NCBI GenBank assembly: GCA_029856125.1
Contig: JAHQWJ010000139.1
Coordinates: 19,037 to 83,036 of the forward strand
Direction of reading: 5' to 3'
Source: Promethearchaeia archaeon
Lineage (GTDB): Archaea > Asgardarchaeota > Lokiarchaeia > Sigyniarchaeales > SOKP01
DNA length: 64,000 nt
Positions 36,453 through 44,781 of this stretch are shown in pieces. How positions within the stretch are numbered: the stretch's first letter is position 1; each line of letters opens with the position of its first letter. The position numbers and the translations under genes were made by a program. Under the pieces are notes generated by a model. The model worked only from the letters and a program-made list of their open reading frames with translations, did no database searches and was not told the origin of the DNA.

Positions 36453-37550
36453 TCATGACTCAAAATCTAATTTTGTTTGACGAAACTTAATTTCTTGTTC
36501 CCTTTTTTTATTTAAGGACTCCTTAAAATGAGTAATCCTTTTTTCAAGGCTTCTCTTAAACGAATTGTCAATATTTAGATTATTTAAGACTTCATTAACA
36601 ATTCGAAAATTATTAAATTCCGCTTTAGACTTAATTACAGGTATTATTATTGAGGTGTCTGACAAAAAATCATTTATTAAATTTAGGGATAGCTCTAAAT
36701 GAGGTATCAGATTTTCTTCACTTTCGTGAAAGTTTTTTCCTTCAAGAATTCTCGATTTAATAACTTCAACGCGGGGGTATTTTTCGTAAGCATACCCCTT
36801 TATCCCTAATTTCAGACAAGCCGCTAAGGTTGAACAGGTCCCCCCAAAGGGGTCTAATACTGTTTTTGCATCTGGAACCATTTTAATACATTTATGTGGG
36901 AGACCTATTGGAAATGGAGCCTCGTGCCCTTTTTTAATCGATGCTCCTGTAGTCTTCATATATGGGATTAACCATACATTGCCGGGATCTCTTAAATCGG
37001 TGTCAGAATACCTTCCAATATTGGATTTATCTGTGTAAGGTATACCAATCGCTTTTGGGTCGATCTTGTATTCTTTAGTATTTTTTGCAAAGAGGAAAAT
37101 ATGTTCCCAGAGATTATTTAACCGTCGATTTCCTCCGGAGGGAGTGTAGTGTCCTTTCCCAAGAAACGATTTAACCCAGATAATATCTTGAATTCGCTTC
37201 CAGGATGCGTTTTCAGCAGATTTAGCGACTTTTTCAGATTTCCCTTGATCTCCGGCAGAATCACCAATATTCAGAAAGAATAATGCACTTTTTTTTGCTA
37301 CTCTATAACATTCAGACCAGATGGTAGTTAAGAAGGAATAATATTCAGCATCATCCATTTTATCATCATGAATTTCACCGTTATCTGAAGAATATGTTTT
37401 TCCACGATTATAAGGGGGAGAAGTTATTACTACATCAATTGATTCGTCCTCTAATTCAGACATGTGTTCTGACGATTTGAAAAAAATCGTCTGATTTTTA
37501 AATTCCAATTTTCCCTCATTAATAATGTTACCTTTTTTTTCTAGTGCCAC
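36453..37550 (-). CDS. DNA methyltransferase, beta class, with C-terminal extension
   Basis: Motif IV TSPPYNRGKTY lies near residue 43 and motif I DPFGGTCSTLAACLKLG near 236, the beta-class order. The serine in TSPPY favours N4-cytosine. A target-recognition-like region (HYTPSGGNRRLNNLWEHIF) lies between. About 100 extra residues after motif I form a charged helical tail ending KFRQTKLDFES. It is a different branch from the ones at 4663 and 7154. No nuclease gene accompanies it. Its nearest neighbours are the Tag-like protein and a TnpB. Confidence 0.92.
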   Translation of the reverse strand: MALEKKGNIINEGKLEFKNQTIFFKSSEHMSELEDESIDVVITSPPYNRGKTYSSDNGEIHDDKMDDAEYYSFLTTIWSECYRVAKKSALFFLNIGDSAGDQGKSEKVAKSAENASWKRIQDIIWVKSFLGKGHYTPSGGNRRLNNLWEHIFLFAKNTKEYKIDPKAIGIPYTDKSNIGRYSDTDLRDPGNVWLIPYMKTTGASIKKGHEAPFPIGLPHKCIKMVPDAKTVLDPFGGTCSTLAACLKLGIKGYAYEKYPRVEVIKSRILEGKNFHESEENLIPHLELSLNLINDFLSDTSIIIPVIKSKAEFNNFRIVNEVLNNLNIDNSFKRSLEKRITHFKESLNKKREQEIKFRQTKLDFES

Positions 37551-37741
37551 AATTCGTCCTTCCTATATGGTTATGCTCAATCTAAGAGAAAGTTTGCATA
37601 AAATCTCTCAATCAAGTTGTTTAAAATCCTTTTTAATATTTTAATAGGAAATCGTAATTTATTTATTTGAGCCTTATGCTGTTAAAGTTATTTTTAATTT
37701 CCTTTCATGGAATTAAAATTTTATTCTATCGAATTCTATAT
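37551..37741 (-). other. Region after tnpB where its guide (omega) RNA would lie
   Basis: In IS605/IS1341 elements the RNA guide is transcribed from the end of tnpB into flanking DNA. These 191 bp, read on the minus strand, are AT-rich non-coding sequence with no gene. I could not fold it by eye or mark the element's right end, so the RNA itself is an expectation, not an observation. Confidence 0.3.
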
Positions 37742-38947
37742 TTACAATATAGCAATAGAATACGGATATAACCCTACACCCTCTATCCCATCAACCAATA
37801 CGGCATTTGGGATTACTTTCTTAATTATATTATACCCCGCGTTGACATCGGCATTTATGATAATTCCTTTCTTACTTCGAAATAGCCCTCTGTTAATTCG
37901 CTTCCCGGCATAGGATTTGTGTTTTTGAATCGATTCGTTATCTAAAAAACTGCATTTAGATGTATAAGATTCCTTTTCTAAGATAACATCAATTCCTATT
38001 AATTTGGATTTGTATTGAATTTGAGAAATCAATTTGAAATAGGGAAGTTGAACGAATTTTTGGTTATTTCTCCGCCCCATGTTAACTTTTTGTTTCCAGA
38101 AGCGATTATACCCTATAACAATCGTTCCAAAATTATTTACGACACAATGGTTAATAATTTTCCTTGAAATTTTATGAAATTGGTCGTTAATCTTGTTATT
38201 TCGTCTTTGAGTAAGTTTCTGAATTCTTCTCGTTCCAAGCGGGATACCCTGCTTATCTTTAATTCTATTATATTTTGCAACTTGTTTATTGTAAAATTGA
38301 TTAGTGGACTTCGCAATACCGCCTTTAATAATTACAGGTTGTAGTCCTGCATTATTTACCATAGTTACAATATTTGCTAATCCTAAATCAATCCCTAATA
38401 TTCTTTTTTTATCTACTTTTAGATTTTTTACTTCTTTCTCGTATATAATCTCTACAATATAATAAAATCCTCTAGGAACGAGCCTTACCTGATGTAATTG
38501 GTTTTTAATGCGCGTTTTTATAGGAGATATGGCGACTTTTTTAGGAAAATATAAGTTGCCCTCCCTGATTCGGCATTGTTGATTAGTGAAAATTAGTGTG
38601 AACTCTCCGTTTCTTTTCTTATACTTTGGAGGTCTAGGGCGTCCTTGATACTTTCTTGGTTGTACCTTCCAATTTTTAAGAGATTTAAAAAATGATTTCC
38701 AATTCTTATCAACTAATCTTAATATCTGCTGAGATGTTTGCGACGGAAGTTTTTGATATGTTTTTTTATCTTTTAACATATACCATAAATCGTAGTATCT
38801 TAACCAGTTTCCTAGATAAAATAATTCTTGCCTTACATAATAATTTGCTACATTATAGAGGTTTTTGGATAAATGACATAAGCACGAGATGTGTGGTGTC
38901 TTTTTTGTTTGAATTTGTTCTGTCAGTCTCATCCCTATGTCTTTCAA
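37742..38947 (-). CDS. tnpB: RNA-guided nuclease TnpB (IS1341-type, no TnpA), variant lacking zinc-finger cysteines
   Basis: The RuvC triad can be placed at Asp187 (GIDLGL), Glu324 (ILEKESYTS) and Asp367 (INADVNAGYNI), so nuclease chemistry is likely kept. The usual CxxC...CxxC zinc finger between the last two is replaced by KCSFLDNESIQ and GKRINRGLFRS, a known sub-branch pattern. The N-terminal half is basic (KNWKVQPRKYQGRPRPPKY). At 401 residues it looks complete. No TnpA transposase accompanies it. The omega-RNA scaffold should overlap the 3' end and extend below 37742 on the minus strand. Confidence 0.92.
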   Translation of the reverse strand: MKDIGMRLTEQIQTKKTPHISCLCHLSKNLYNVANYYVRQELFYLGNWLRYYDLWYMLKDKKTYQKLPSQTSQQILRLVDKNWKSFFKSLKNWKVQPRKYQGRPRPPKYKKRNGEFTLIFTNQQCRIREGNLYFPKKVAISPIKTRIKNQLHQVRLVPRGFYYIVEIIYEKEVKNLKVDKKRILGIDLGLANIVTMVNNAGLQPVIIKGGIAKSTNQFYNKQVAKYNRIKDKQGIPLGTRRIQKLTQRRNNKINDQFHKISRKIINHCVVNNFGTIVIGYNRFWKQKVNMGRRNNQKFVQLPYFKLISQIQYKSKLIGIDVILEKESYTSKCSFLDNESIQKHKSYAGKRINRGLFRSKKGIIINADVNAGYNIIKKVIPNAVLVDGIEGVGLYPYSIAIL

Positions 38948-39348
38948 TAGATAAATATACTAATAAAAAATAAGAGAGTGTAAATTTACAGATAATTTAG
39001 AGGGATTTTAAGGAAGATATAAATGAAGGGAAATTAAAATTAATCTGCTGTTAATAAGGTAAAATTACGAGACTCATTATCTTTTCAATTTATAGATTTC
39101 ATATTTAGATAGAGAGCGAATAATTTAAAATTCAGCGAGATCAGGCGGTTTTCTTGATATGAGGAAATAAGGAAGAACACCAACACATTAAGAGTTTCAC
39201 AGATACTCCTCTTTGTATAAACAAATCGTTATACAAATTAACATTGGTTTGAGGAATTAAGAGAATATAATAGTTACATTTAATAATCTCCAAATTAAAC
39301 TTTCTATCGGAGAAGAAAGGTTACTTTTTCCAAATGAGGAGGTATAAA
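38948..39348. other. Intergenic region between tnpB and a micro-gene, with a palindrome
   Basis: No gene is seen. The left end of the TnpB element must lie here but I cannot mark it. TTTGTATAA and TTATACAAA (39212-39237) form a 9-bp inverted repeat with an 8-bp spacer, about 110 bp before the small cysteine-rich gene. It may be an operator or hairpin. Confidence 0.4.
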
Positions 39349-39519
39349 ATGAATACGGAAGTCAAACCTTGGGAAGACTCGTTATTATCGTGCCCATTTA
39401 CGCGTTCGTGCCACCTACCCAAAGCTAAGGAAGTTTGTGACTTTCCTAATTACAAAATGTGCTCCGATTACCAATCTGGGTTAAATAAACTTAAATCTAC
39501 TTCTAAGGTATTACATTAA
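39349..39519 (+). CDS. 56-residue cysteine-rich small protein
   Basis: A GAGGAGGT ribosome-binding site ends about seven bases before the ATG at 39349; the upstream ATG at 39334 overlaps this site and is not the start. The protein has four cysteines (SCPFTRSCHLPKAKEVC, then KMCSDYQ) with spacing x5, x8, x7. They may hold a zinc ion or Fe-S cluster. I do not recognise a family. It precedes the sphingosine-phosphate-lyase-like gene by about 100 bp on the same strand, so joint transcription is possible. Confidence 0.7.
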   Translation: MNTEVKPWEDSLLSCPFTRSCHLPKAKEVCDFPNYKMCSDYQSGLNKLKSTSKVLH

Positions 39520-39621
39520 TAGTATAGCAGTCTTATTTTTTAACTTCTTTTTTCATATTACTGATTTCAAGTTTATTTAATATGCGACAATTAATTTAGA
39601 TATTCAAATATCAAATTTTTA

Positions 39622-40968
39622 GTGGAAAAAATGGCTAGACCTAAAGTAGTATTACCAGAAAATGGAATCTCAGAAGAAGAACTTCTTAAAAAAATGGAAG
39701 TAATTCGTGAAGACGACATAAAGTGGAAGGATGGAAAAGTATGGAGCCTCGTGTATCACGCTTCAGAAAAACACACAGAAATGCTTAAAAAAGCCTCTGC
39801 AATGTTTTTTTCAAAGAACGCCCTTAGTCCCATGGCTTTTCCCAGTTTAAAACAATTTGAAACGGAAGTAATTTCCATGGCAATAGACTTGTTTGGAGGA
39901 GATAATAGGTGTTGCGGAAGTATGACCTCGGGTGGAACTGAAAGTCTTTTAATGGCAGTAAAAACGTATAGAGATTGGGCACGGGAAAAATTCCCCCATA
40001 TTAAAGAACCTGAGATGGTTGTACCCAGTTCAGCACATCCATCCTTTGACAAAGCAGCAGATTATTTTGGAGTAAAAATAGTTAAAGCACCAGTGGATAA
40101 AGAAACTCATCGGGCAGATGTAAAAGCTATGGAAAACGCACTGACCGAGAACACTATACTAATGGTCGGTTCTGCGTGTGATTTTCCAAGGGGCGTAGTG
40201 GATCCCATCTCCGAACTCGCATCTATTGCTCGCGAACGAGGCATTGGAATGCATGTTGATGCGTGTCTTGGAGGTTTTATGCTTCCTTTTGTAAAGAAAC
40301 TTGGAAATAATATTCCTGATTTTGATTTCTCAGTCCCGGGAGTGACCTCTATTTCGGCAGATGTCCACAAGTATGGGTATGGAGCAAAGGGTGCCTCTAC
40401 AATAATGTATCGCAAAGAAAGAGTGTGGAAGCATCAATTTTCAGTCTATACGGACTGGTCAGGTGGCATTTATATATCTCCTTCTATGAGAGGCACTCGG
40501 CCTGGCGGTCCAATTGCTGCAGCATGGGCTTCAATGAAGGCTTTAGGAAACGATGGTTATTTACAGCTGGCTAAAATCGTCATGAAGGCTACCAAAGAAT
40601 TAATTGACGGAATTAATCAAATCCCTGAACTATATATTATTGGAGACCCGGTAATGAGCGTTTTCTCCTTTACATCTGACATAGTGGACATCTATAATTT
40701 AGGAGACATAATGGATAAAAAAGGGTGGCATTTAGACCGAATTCAATTTCCAAACGCTTTACACATGATGGTTAATCCTCACCATGCTAGTATAGTAGCT
40801 ACATTCTTGAACGATCTTAAGGACGCTGTTAAAGATATTAAGGAGCATCCCGAAGCATCTTCAGATGGGGATGCTGCTATATACGGTATGGTAGCAAGTT
40901 TACCGGACCGAAATAAAGTCAAAGACTACATAACCAATTTCTTAAAAGCCCAATATAAAATTAAATAA
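39622..40968 (+). CDS. PLP-dependent lyase/decarboxylase, sphingosine-1-phosphate lyase-like
   Basis: The fold-type-I pattern is clear: MTSGGTESLLMAV phosphate loop, SSAHPSFDKAADYFGVKIV, HVDACLGGFMLPF with the ring-binding Asp213, and the PLP lysine 250 in ISADVHKYGYGAKGAS. GYIxSxxxRGTRPGG-like ISPSMRGTRPGGP follows. These features and the 448-residue length match the sphingosine-1-phosphate lyase branch rather than bacterial glutamate decarboxylases. That enzyme cleaves phosphorylated long-chain bases. Whether this archaeon has sphingoid lipids is unknown, so another amine phosphate or amino acid may be the substrate. The start is GTG 39622 or ATG 39631. Confidence 0.85.
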   Translation: MEKMARPKVVLPENGISEEELLKKMEVIREDDIKWKDGKVWSLVYHASEKHTEMLKKASAMFFSKNALSPMAFPSLKQFETEVISMAIDLFGGDNRCCGSMTSGGTESLLMAVKTYRDWAREKFPHIKEPEMVVPSSAHPSFDKAADYFGVKIVKAPVDKETHRADVKAMENALTENTILMVGSACDFPRGVVDPISELASIARERGIGMHVDACLGGFMLPFVKKLGNNIPDFDFSVPGVTSISADVHKYGYGAKGASTIMYRKERVWKHQFSVYTDWSGGIYISPSMRGTRPGGPIAAAWASMKALGNDGYLQLAKIVMKATKELIDGINQIPELYIIGDPVMSVFSFTSDIVDIYNLGDIMDKKGWHLDRIQFPNALHMMVNPHHASIVATFLNDLKDAVKDIKEHPEASSDGDAAIYGMVASLPDRNKVKDYITNFLKAQYKIK

Positions 40969-40992
40969 TTTTAAAATCCTATTTTTATTAAT

Positions 40993-41331
40993 ATGAAGCT
41001 AAACAGATTAAAATCTATAGTTAACGATGGTGTAAGAACGTCCATTTCTAGCTCAAATGGTAATTATTTACTTGATCCTTTTGAACATTATACACCTAAA
41101 GTAGAAATTAATATAGATTTGAAAAATAAGACGTTCACACCTGAATTAGAGGGGGACGCCGTTGAAACGTATTATAGCGCTATTTGTGACTGGTTTCATG
41201 AAGTGTTACCAAAAGAAGGAATCCCAATCGATGTAATCGATAGCGCAATTCTAAATATTTCTCCGAATGGAAAAGAATGTATTATAAAAGCTAACAAAAG
41301 AGAATTTAGATCTTTCTATTCATTTAAATGA
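40993..41331 (+). CDS. Small acidic protein, unknown
   Basis: This 112-residue soluble protein starts 24 bp after the lyase gene on the same strand and is probably co-transcribed with it. Features are a beta-hairpin-like region (PKVEINIDLKNKTFTPELEG), a helix (VETYYSAICDWFHEVLPKEG) and a closing strand (AILNISPNGKECIIKANKREF). I recognise no family or active site. The context suggests a link to the lyase, but this is only proximity. Confidence 0.6.
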   Translation: MKLNRLKSIVNDGVRTSISSSNGNYLLDPFEHYTPKVEINIDLKNKTFTPELEGDAVETYYSAICDWFHEVLPKEGIPIDVIDSAILNISPNGKECIIKANKREFRSFYSFK

Positions 41332-41353
41332 AAATACCATAAAGCAACATCAA

Positions 41354-41866
41354 TCAAAATCTACTTAACATCATTCTTGTTAATTTTTCAAACGATTCTT
41401 CTACATTTTCACCCGTCTTGCTAGAGCATTCAGTGAAACCGCTAAAACCCTTTGCTTTAGCAAATTTTTTACCTTCTTTAAAAGGAATTTCTCTAATTAT
41501 ATCTAAATCCGCTTTACCACCAAGTAAAACAAGTGGAAATCGTTCCTTTTTACCGTTTATAACGGATAACCATTCGTCAATGTGAATAAGAGAAGGATAA
41601 TGTGTAATATCGTACATTAATATCCCTCCCATTGTACCATTTAAATATTCAGGCATCATGAATCGAAATCTTTCCTCACCACCAAAATCCCAGATCATTA
41701 ACTTTATGGTTTTTCCATCAACCTCAAAAGTTTTAGTTTCAAAGTCAACTCCGATAGTCATCTGAGAATCTGATATGAATAAATCTGTTTTAAATCTTTT
41801 TGTTAGTGTTGTTTTTCCACTACCCGCATCACCGAAAATGATAATTTTAAAAATTGCGTCAAGCAT
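41354..41866 (-). CDS. Ras/Rab-like small GTPase with altered G3 and G4 motifs
   Basis: The P-loop is GDAGSGKT (12-19) and the switch-I Thr is in QMTIGVDF. G3 reads WDFGGEERF instead of WDTAGQE, so the catalytic Gln is Glu. G4 reads LLGGKADL in place of NKxD, losing the Asn that contacts guanine. G5 is ECSSKTG. At 170 residues it is a single domain with no C-terminal cysteine. Hydrolysis and nucleotide specificity may differ from those of Ras. The gene is convergent with the small gene at 40993. Confidence 0.93.
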   Translation of the reverse strand: MLDAIFKIIIFGDAGSGKTTLTKRFKTDLFISDSQMTIGVDFETKTFEVDGKTIKLMIWDFGGEERFRFMMPEYLNGTMGGILMYDITHYPSLIHIDEWLSVINGKKERFPLVLLGGKADLDIIREIPFKEGKKFAKAKGFSGFTECSSKTGENVEESFEKLTRMMLSRF

Positions 41867-42215
41867 GATATCCTAATTAAAACTCTTTAATTTTTTTAAC
41901 CAACTTTGTTGAAAGTGTATTATCTTTATGAAACTTGCCCCGCCGTAATGTTTCTCTTAAACACGCCTTTTTTGTAAAAAAATAATACAAATATAGACAT
42001 AATAATTTTAATATTTAAATCTTTTCTAATTCTTTAACCCGTTTTTCATTTTTTTCACGCTGATTAATAGTAAAATTAAATTCCGTAAGACACATACGAC
42101 TTTTTCCTTTTTGTCCTATGAATTGAGGGAAAAAATTAACACATATCTAAATTTCTAAATGTATTCTTTATAATTGCCAAAATAAAAAAAAATAGAGTTT
42201 AATGTTTATGTTAAA
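41867..42215. other. Intergenic region with a possible gene remnant
   Basis: On the minus strand a 42-codon stretch (42018-42146) is open without a start codon. It reads like a natural C-terminus (CVNFFPQFIGQKGKSRMCL ... EKNEKRVKELEKI) before a stop at 42015-42017. It may be the tail of a decayed gene. The rest of the region is AT-rich with nothing recognisable. Confidence 0.25.
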
Positions 42216-42539
42216 TTAATCGGGTACTTTAAGCCCTACAAGGGCCATAGATTCTACTAGTGTTGCCATTGTGTGTATTGTCGAATTCACGCCCTCAATT
42301 TCAGAGTAACCGGCTAAAATTTCATTAAGCCAATCAAAAGCGGCTTCAAGTTTTCCTTCCTTTACTTCGAAAATCGATATAACTTTAATACCATATTTGG
42401 TTCTCATTAACGCGCCAGCTAATACCGTTTTTCCAATGCTTTTATCTGCAGGATGTTTCTTCATAACTTCAAGAAACTTCTTTCCAACTTCCTCTCCCTT
42501 AACGGGAGGAAACCATACTGTCGAAAACAAATAACCCAT
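42216..42539 (-). CDS. Small protein, member B of a three-copy family in this window
   Basis: I place the start at the ATG at 42539 (MGYLFSTVWFPP), by comparison with the MPYIF and MAYIV starts of the other members and because GGTG lies seven bases upstream. Shared features with members A and C are the FPP motif, a Lys-ending helix (VGKKFLEVMKK), a strand (IKVISIFEV) followed by KEGKLEAAFD, and a C-terminal VESMALVGLKVPD. The function is unknown. The neighbours differ from those of the other copies. Confidence 0.75.
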   Translation of the reverse strand: MGYLFSTVWFPPVKGEEVGKKFLEVMKKHPADKSIGKTVLAGALMRTKYGIKVISIFEVKEGKLEAAFDWLNEILAGYSEIEGVNSTIHTMATLVESMALVGLKVPD

Positions 42540-42702
42540 AAATTTCACCATAAATTAATTTGTATTGAAATTAATCGAGTTTTATTAGAAATTCGCAATG
42601 ATAAGAATGCGAATCATCTATTTAAACTTTTAGATTATCGTCAAGAATGTAATAAGAAGAAATTTACAATATACAAGGAATTGTAAAGAGGAGAGAAACG
42701 TT

Positions 42703-43209
42703 TTATTTTTCTCTTAATTGAAGCATGAGATCAAATTTCATATTAATTGTGTTTTTCTCAACTAAAGTAGAATACCAGTTTAAATATTCCTCAAAACCTA
42801 ATTCATATCCATATTCTCCTTTCGTTTCACCAATATACTGATGTTCGCTATTTTCAACCCATTTCCATAATCCTGGCCAGATAATACTCATTTCTTCCAC
42901 TCCGTTGCATTTAACCACTGCATAAAGTCCTCCCGGTATTAAACGGACTGGTACTTCGCTCTCTACTTTAGTATTGGGTGGAATTGTTATATATATCCCA
43001 TATCCATGTGGCTCAGGGTTTTCCGTTGGATAAATATTTCTACCAAAAATCCGAATATTTGAATCAATTTGCAGAAATCCTCTCTCTTTAACCCAAGATT
43101 CTGCTTTATTCCAAGCATCTTCTTCCGGGGTATTTGAGAGGGAATAGAAAAACGCTGCACGCATATCTTCCAACTTTTTAAGTCTAACTTTAATTTTTTC
43201 ACTCATCAT
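42703..43209 (-). CDS. GyrI-like / bacterial regulatory effector-binding domain protein
   Basis: This 168-residue protein has the SOUL/GyrI pattern: DMRAAFFYSLSNTPEEDAWNK, then a GYGIYITIPPNTK strand, a RLIPGGLYAVVKCNG strand, and WPGLWKWVENSEH, with a C-terminal Glu-rich GFEEYLNWYS. Such domains bind small drug-like ligands or DNA gyrase. Standalone versions act as ligand sponges or hydrolases. No DNA-binding domain is attached. It stands alone, so its ligand cannot be guessed. Confidence 0.8.
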   Translation of the reverse strand: MMSEKIKVRLKKLEDMRAAFFYSLSNTPEEDAWNKAESWVKERGFLQIDSNIRIFGRNIYPTENPEPHGYGIYITIPPNTKVESEVPVRLIPGGLYAVVKCNGVEEMSIIWPGLWKWVENSEHQYIGETKGEYGYELGFEEYLNWYSTLVEKNTINMKFDLMLQLREK

Positions 43210-43447
43210 TCTTGCTCCGTTTAATTATAAACTTCTTTTTAGAACTATACAAGTGCTACTATTGATTTCTATTAAATTTTAACAATACCGTCTTAAGAAA
43301 TCTAATTTATAGTATTTTTTATTGTTTGTTCTTAAGCTCACAAATTTGAAGAATTGTTTGGTAGATAATTTAGCTTTATAACATAAGATTTCTTAAAGTA
43401 AAGTAAAACCTTTACGATAAATATTAAAATTATTAGAGGGAATCAGG

Positions 43448-43633
43448 TTGCCAGATTATGAAGTTAAGGTAAAATTCCACATTTTTCCATATAGGAAATT
43501 CAAAATAGGCGCTAAAAATGAAGAGGAAGCAAGAGAAATCGCAACTGATCAGGCCCAACATATCATTGACACTTTAGATTTTAGCATAACTGATATAAAG
43601 GCAAAGAAATACCTCATGGACAAATTTCTGTGA
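43448..43633 (+). CDS. 61-residue small protein
   Basis: A purine-rich GAGGGA lies about 10 bases before a TTG start at 43448. The protein is a compact beta-alpha-beta unit: DYEVKVKFHIFPYRKFKIGA, then NEEEAREIATDQAQHIIDTL, then a strand and a short helix. The composition is balanced and protein-like rather than A-rich noise, which supports a real gene. I recognise no family. It is convergent with, and 6 bp from, the SRPBCC gene. Confidence 0.55.
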   Translation: MPDYEVKVKFHIFPYRKFKIGAKNEEEAREIATDQAQHIIDTLDFSITDIKAKKYLMDKFL

Positions 43634-43639
43634 AAATTA

Positions 43640-44062
43640 TTATTTCTCTAGCATTTCTTTAAGCGGTTCCCAATAATAAGTTTCCCATCCTTCTTTCACA
43701 GATTCATAAGACGCTTCAGGAATGTCTATATGCGTAAATTTTATCAAAGTTCCCTTATCATCGGGTTCAAAGATGAGTGTAATTGTAGAATAATACCCCT
43801 TTGGCCAATTCTCGCCATCACCACGCCATGTTTGGACTATCTTCTTATCTTGGATTAATTCGACATTTTTTCCACTTAATGCTCCTTCGAATATTGAAAA
43901 ACTTCCACCAATTTTACGACTTACCTTAGCTTTGCTCTCAGTTAATTTAGAATGTTTTTTTGTATCCATAAACACTTCATAAATTTCATGAGGGGTGCCC
44001 TTAATTTTTATTTCCTGTTCAATACTTTTTTTCTTATTCATCATGATCATCTCTTTAGACAT
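43640..44062 (-). CDS. SRPBCC/AHSA1-domain protein
   Basis: The sequence follows the activator-of-Hsp90-ATPase-like pattern: IKGTPHEIYEVFMDTKKHSKL at the start, FSIFEGALSGKNVELIQDKKIVQTWRGD in the middle, and a C-terminal helix with GWETYYWEPLKEML. At 140 residues it is a single helix-grip domain that could bind a hydrophobic ligand or act as a co-chaperone. The start may be the listed ATG or a later in-frame Met. Function in the cell is unknown. Confidence 0.85.
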   Translation of the reverse strand: MSKEMIMMNKKKSIEQEIKIKGTPHEIYEVFMDTKKHSKLTESKAKVSRKIGGSFSIFEGALSGKNVELIQDKKIVQTWRGDGENWPKGYYSTITLIFEPDDKGTLIKFTHIDIPEASYESVKEGWETYYWEPLKEMLEK

Positions 44063-44103
44063 ACCTAAATTGATTACAACAAAAAATTGAAAAATAAAAA
44101 AAA

Positions 44104-44568
44104 TTATTTAGCGATTAAAACATCCACGTTCACGTGATTAATAACATACTCAGGGACCGTACCGACAAACGTACGTCTTAACTTTGAATGTTTCCCTCCA
44201 CATCCTAACACAACAAGATCAAACCCTTCTTCTTTTACCCTTTCTTCAATGTAATACTCTGGTCCAAAGTCAAAAATCCTTCTGGTTTCGACTTTTAATC
44301 CTTTGCTCTCAAATTTTTTCTTAATATCATCTAAGAGTTTAGTTCCCTCTTTAACAATATCGGTGTGGATCTCATAACTTAATGACGTGTCAGGTATATG
44401 ACTTACCCCAAAGGCGGGTCTCATTTCTGAAATGTGGTGCAAAAACGAGTGGAACAATACAACTTCAGAGTTAGTTTCTTTCTGTATCTCGATTACTTTA
44501 TCAACAGCTTTCGTCGAATTTTCAGAATTGTCAACGCCTAGCAATATTTTTTTAAACATTTTATTCAT
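44104..44568 (-). CDS. Universal stress protein (UspA family)
   Basis: The start is set at the ATG at 44568 (MNKMFKKILLGVDNSENS); the frame upstream adds an unlikely hydrophobic leader. The ATP-binding signature is near the C-terminus: VVLGCGGKHSKLRRTFVGTV, followed by VINHVNVDVLIAK. VDNSENSTKAV at the N-terminus and VLFHSFLHH are typical. About 155 residues fit one Usp domain. Usp proteins bind ATP and act in stress responses. The trigger here is unknown. Confidence 0.93.
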   Translation of the reverse strand: MNKMFKKILLGVDNSENSTKAVDKVIEIQKETNSEVVLFHSFLHHISEMRPAFGVSHIPDTSLSYEIHTDIVKEGTKLLDDIKKKFESKGLKVETRRIFDFGPEYYIEERVKEEGFDLVVLGCGGKHSKLRRTFVGTVPEYVINHVNVDVLIAK

Positions 44569-44781
44569 CTCTATTATAATTATTTGTCTAATTATTAGAC
44601 GCATAACTACCCGTATAAAGCTCTCCATTATAGATTATTAAAGAGTTCTATTTCTGATAGTAGATTCATAATAATAAGACCACCAGAATTAATGATTTAT
44701 AAAATTCAAATAAAAGACGATTTTAAATAATACTACATATTCAATCAACTAATTTTCATAAAAAAAAAGAGTGGAGTCTAT

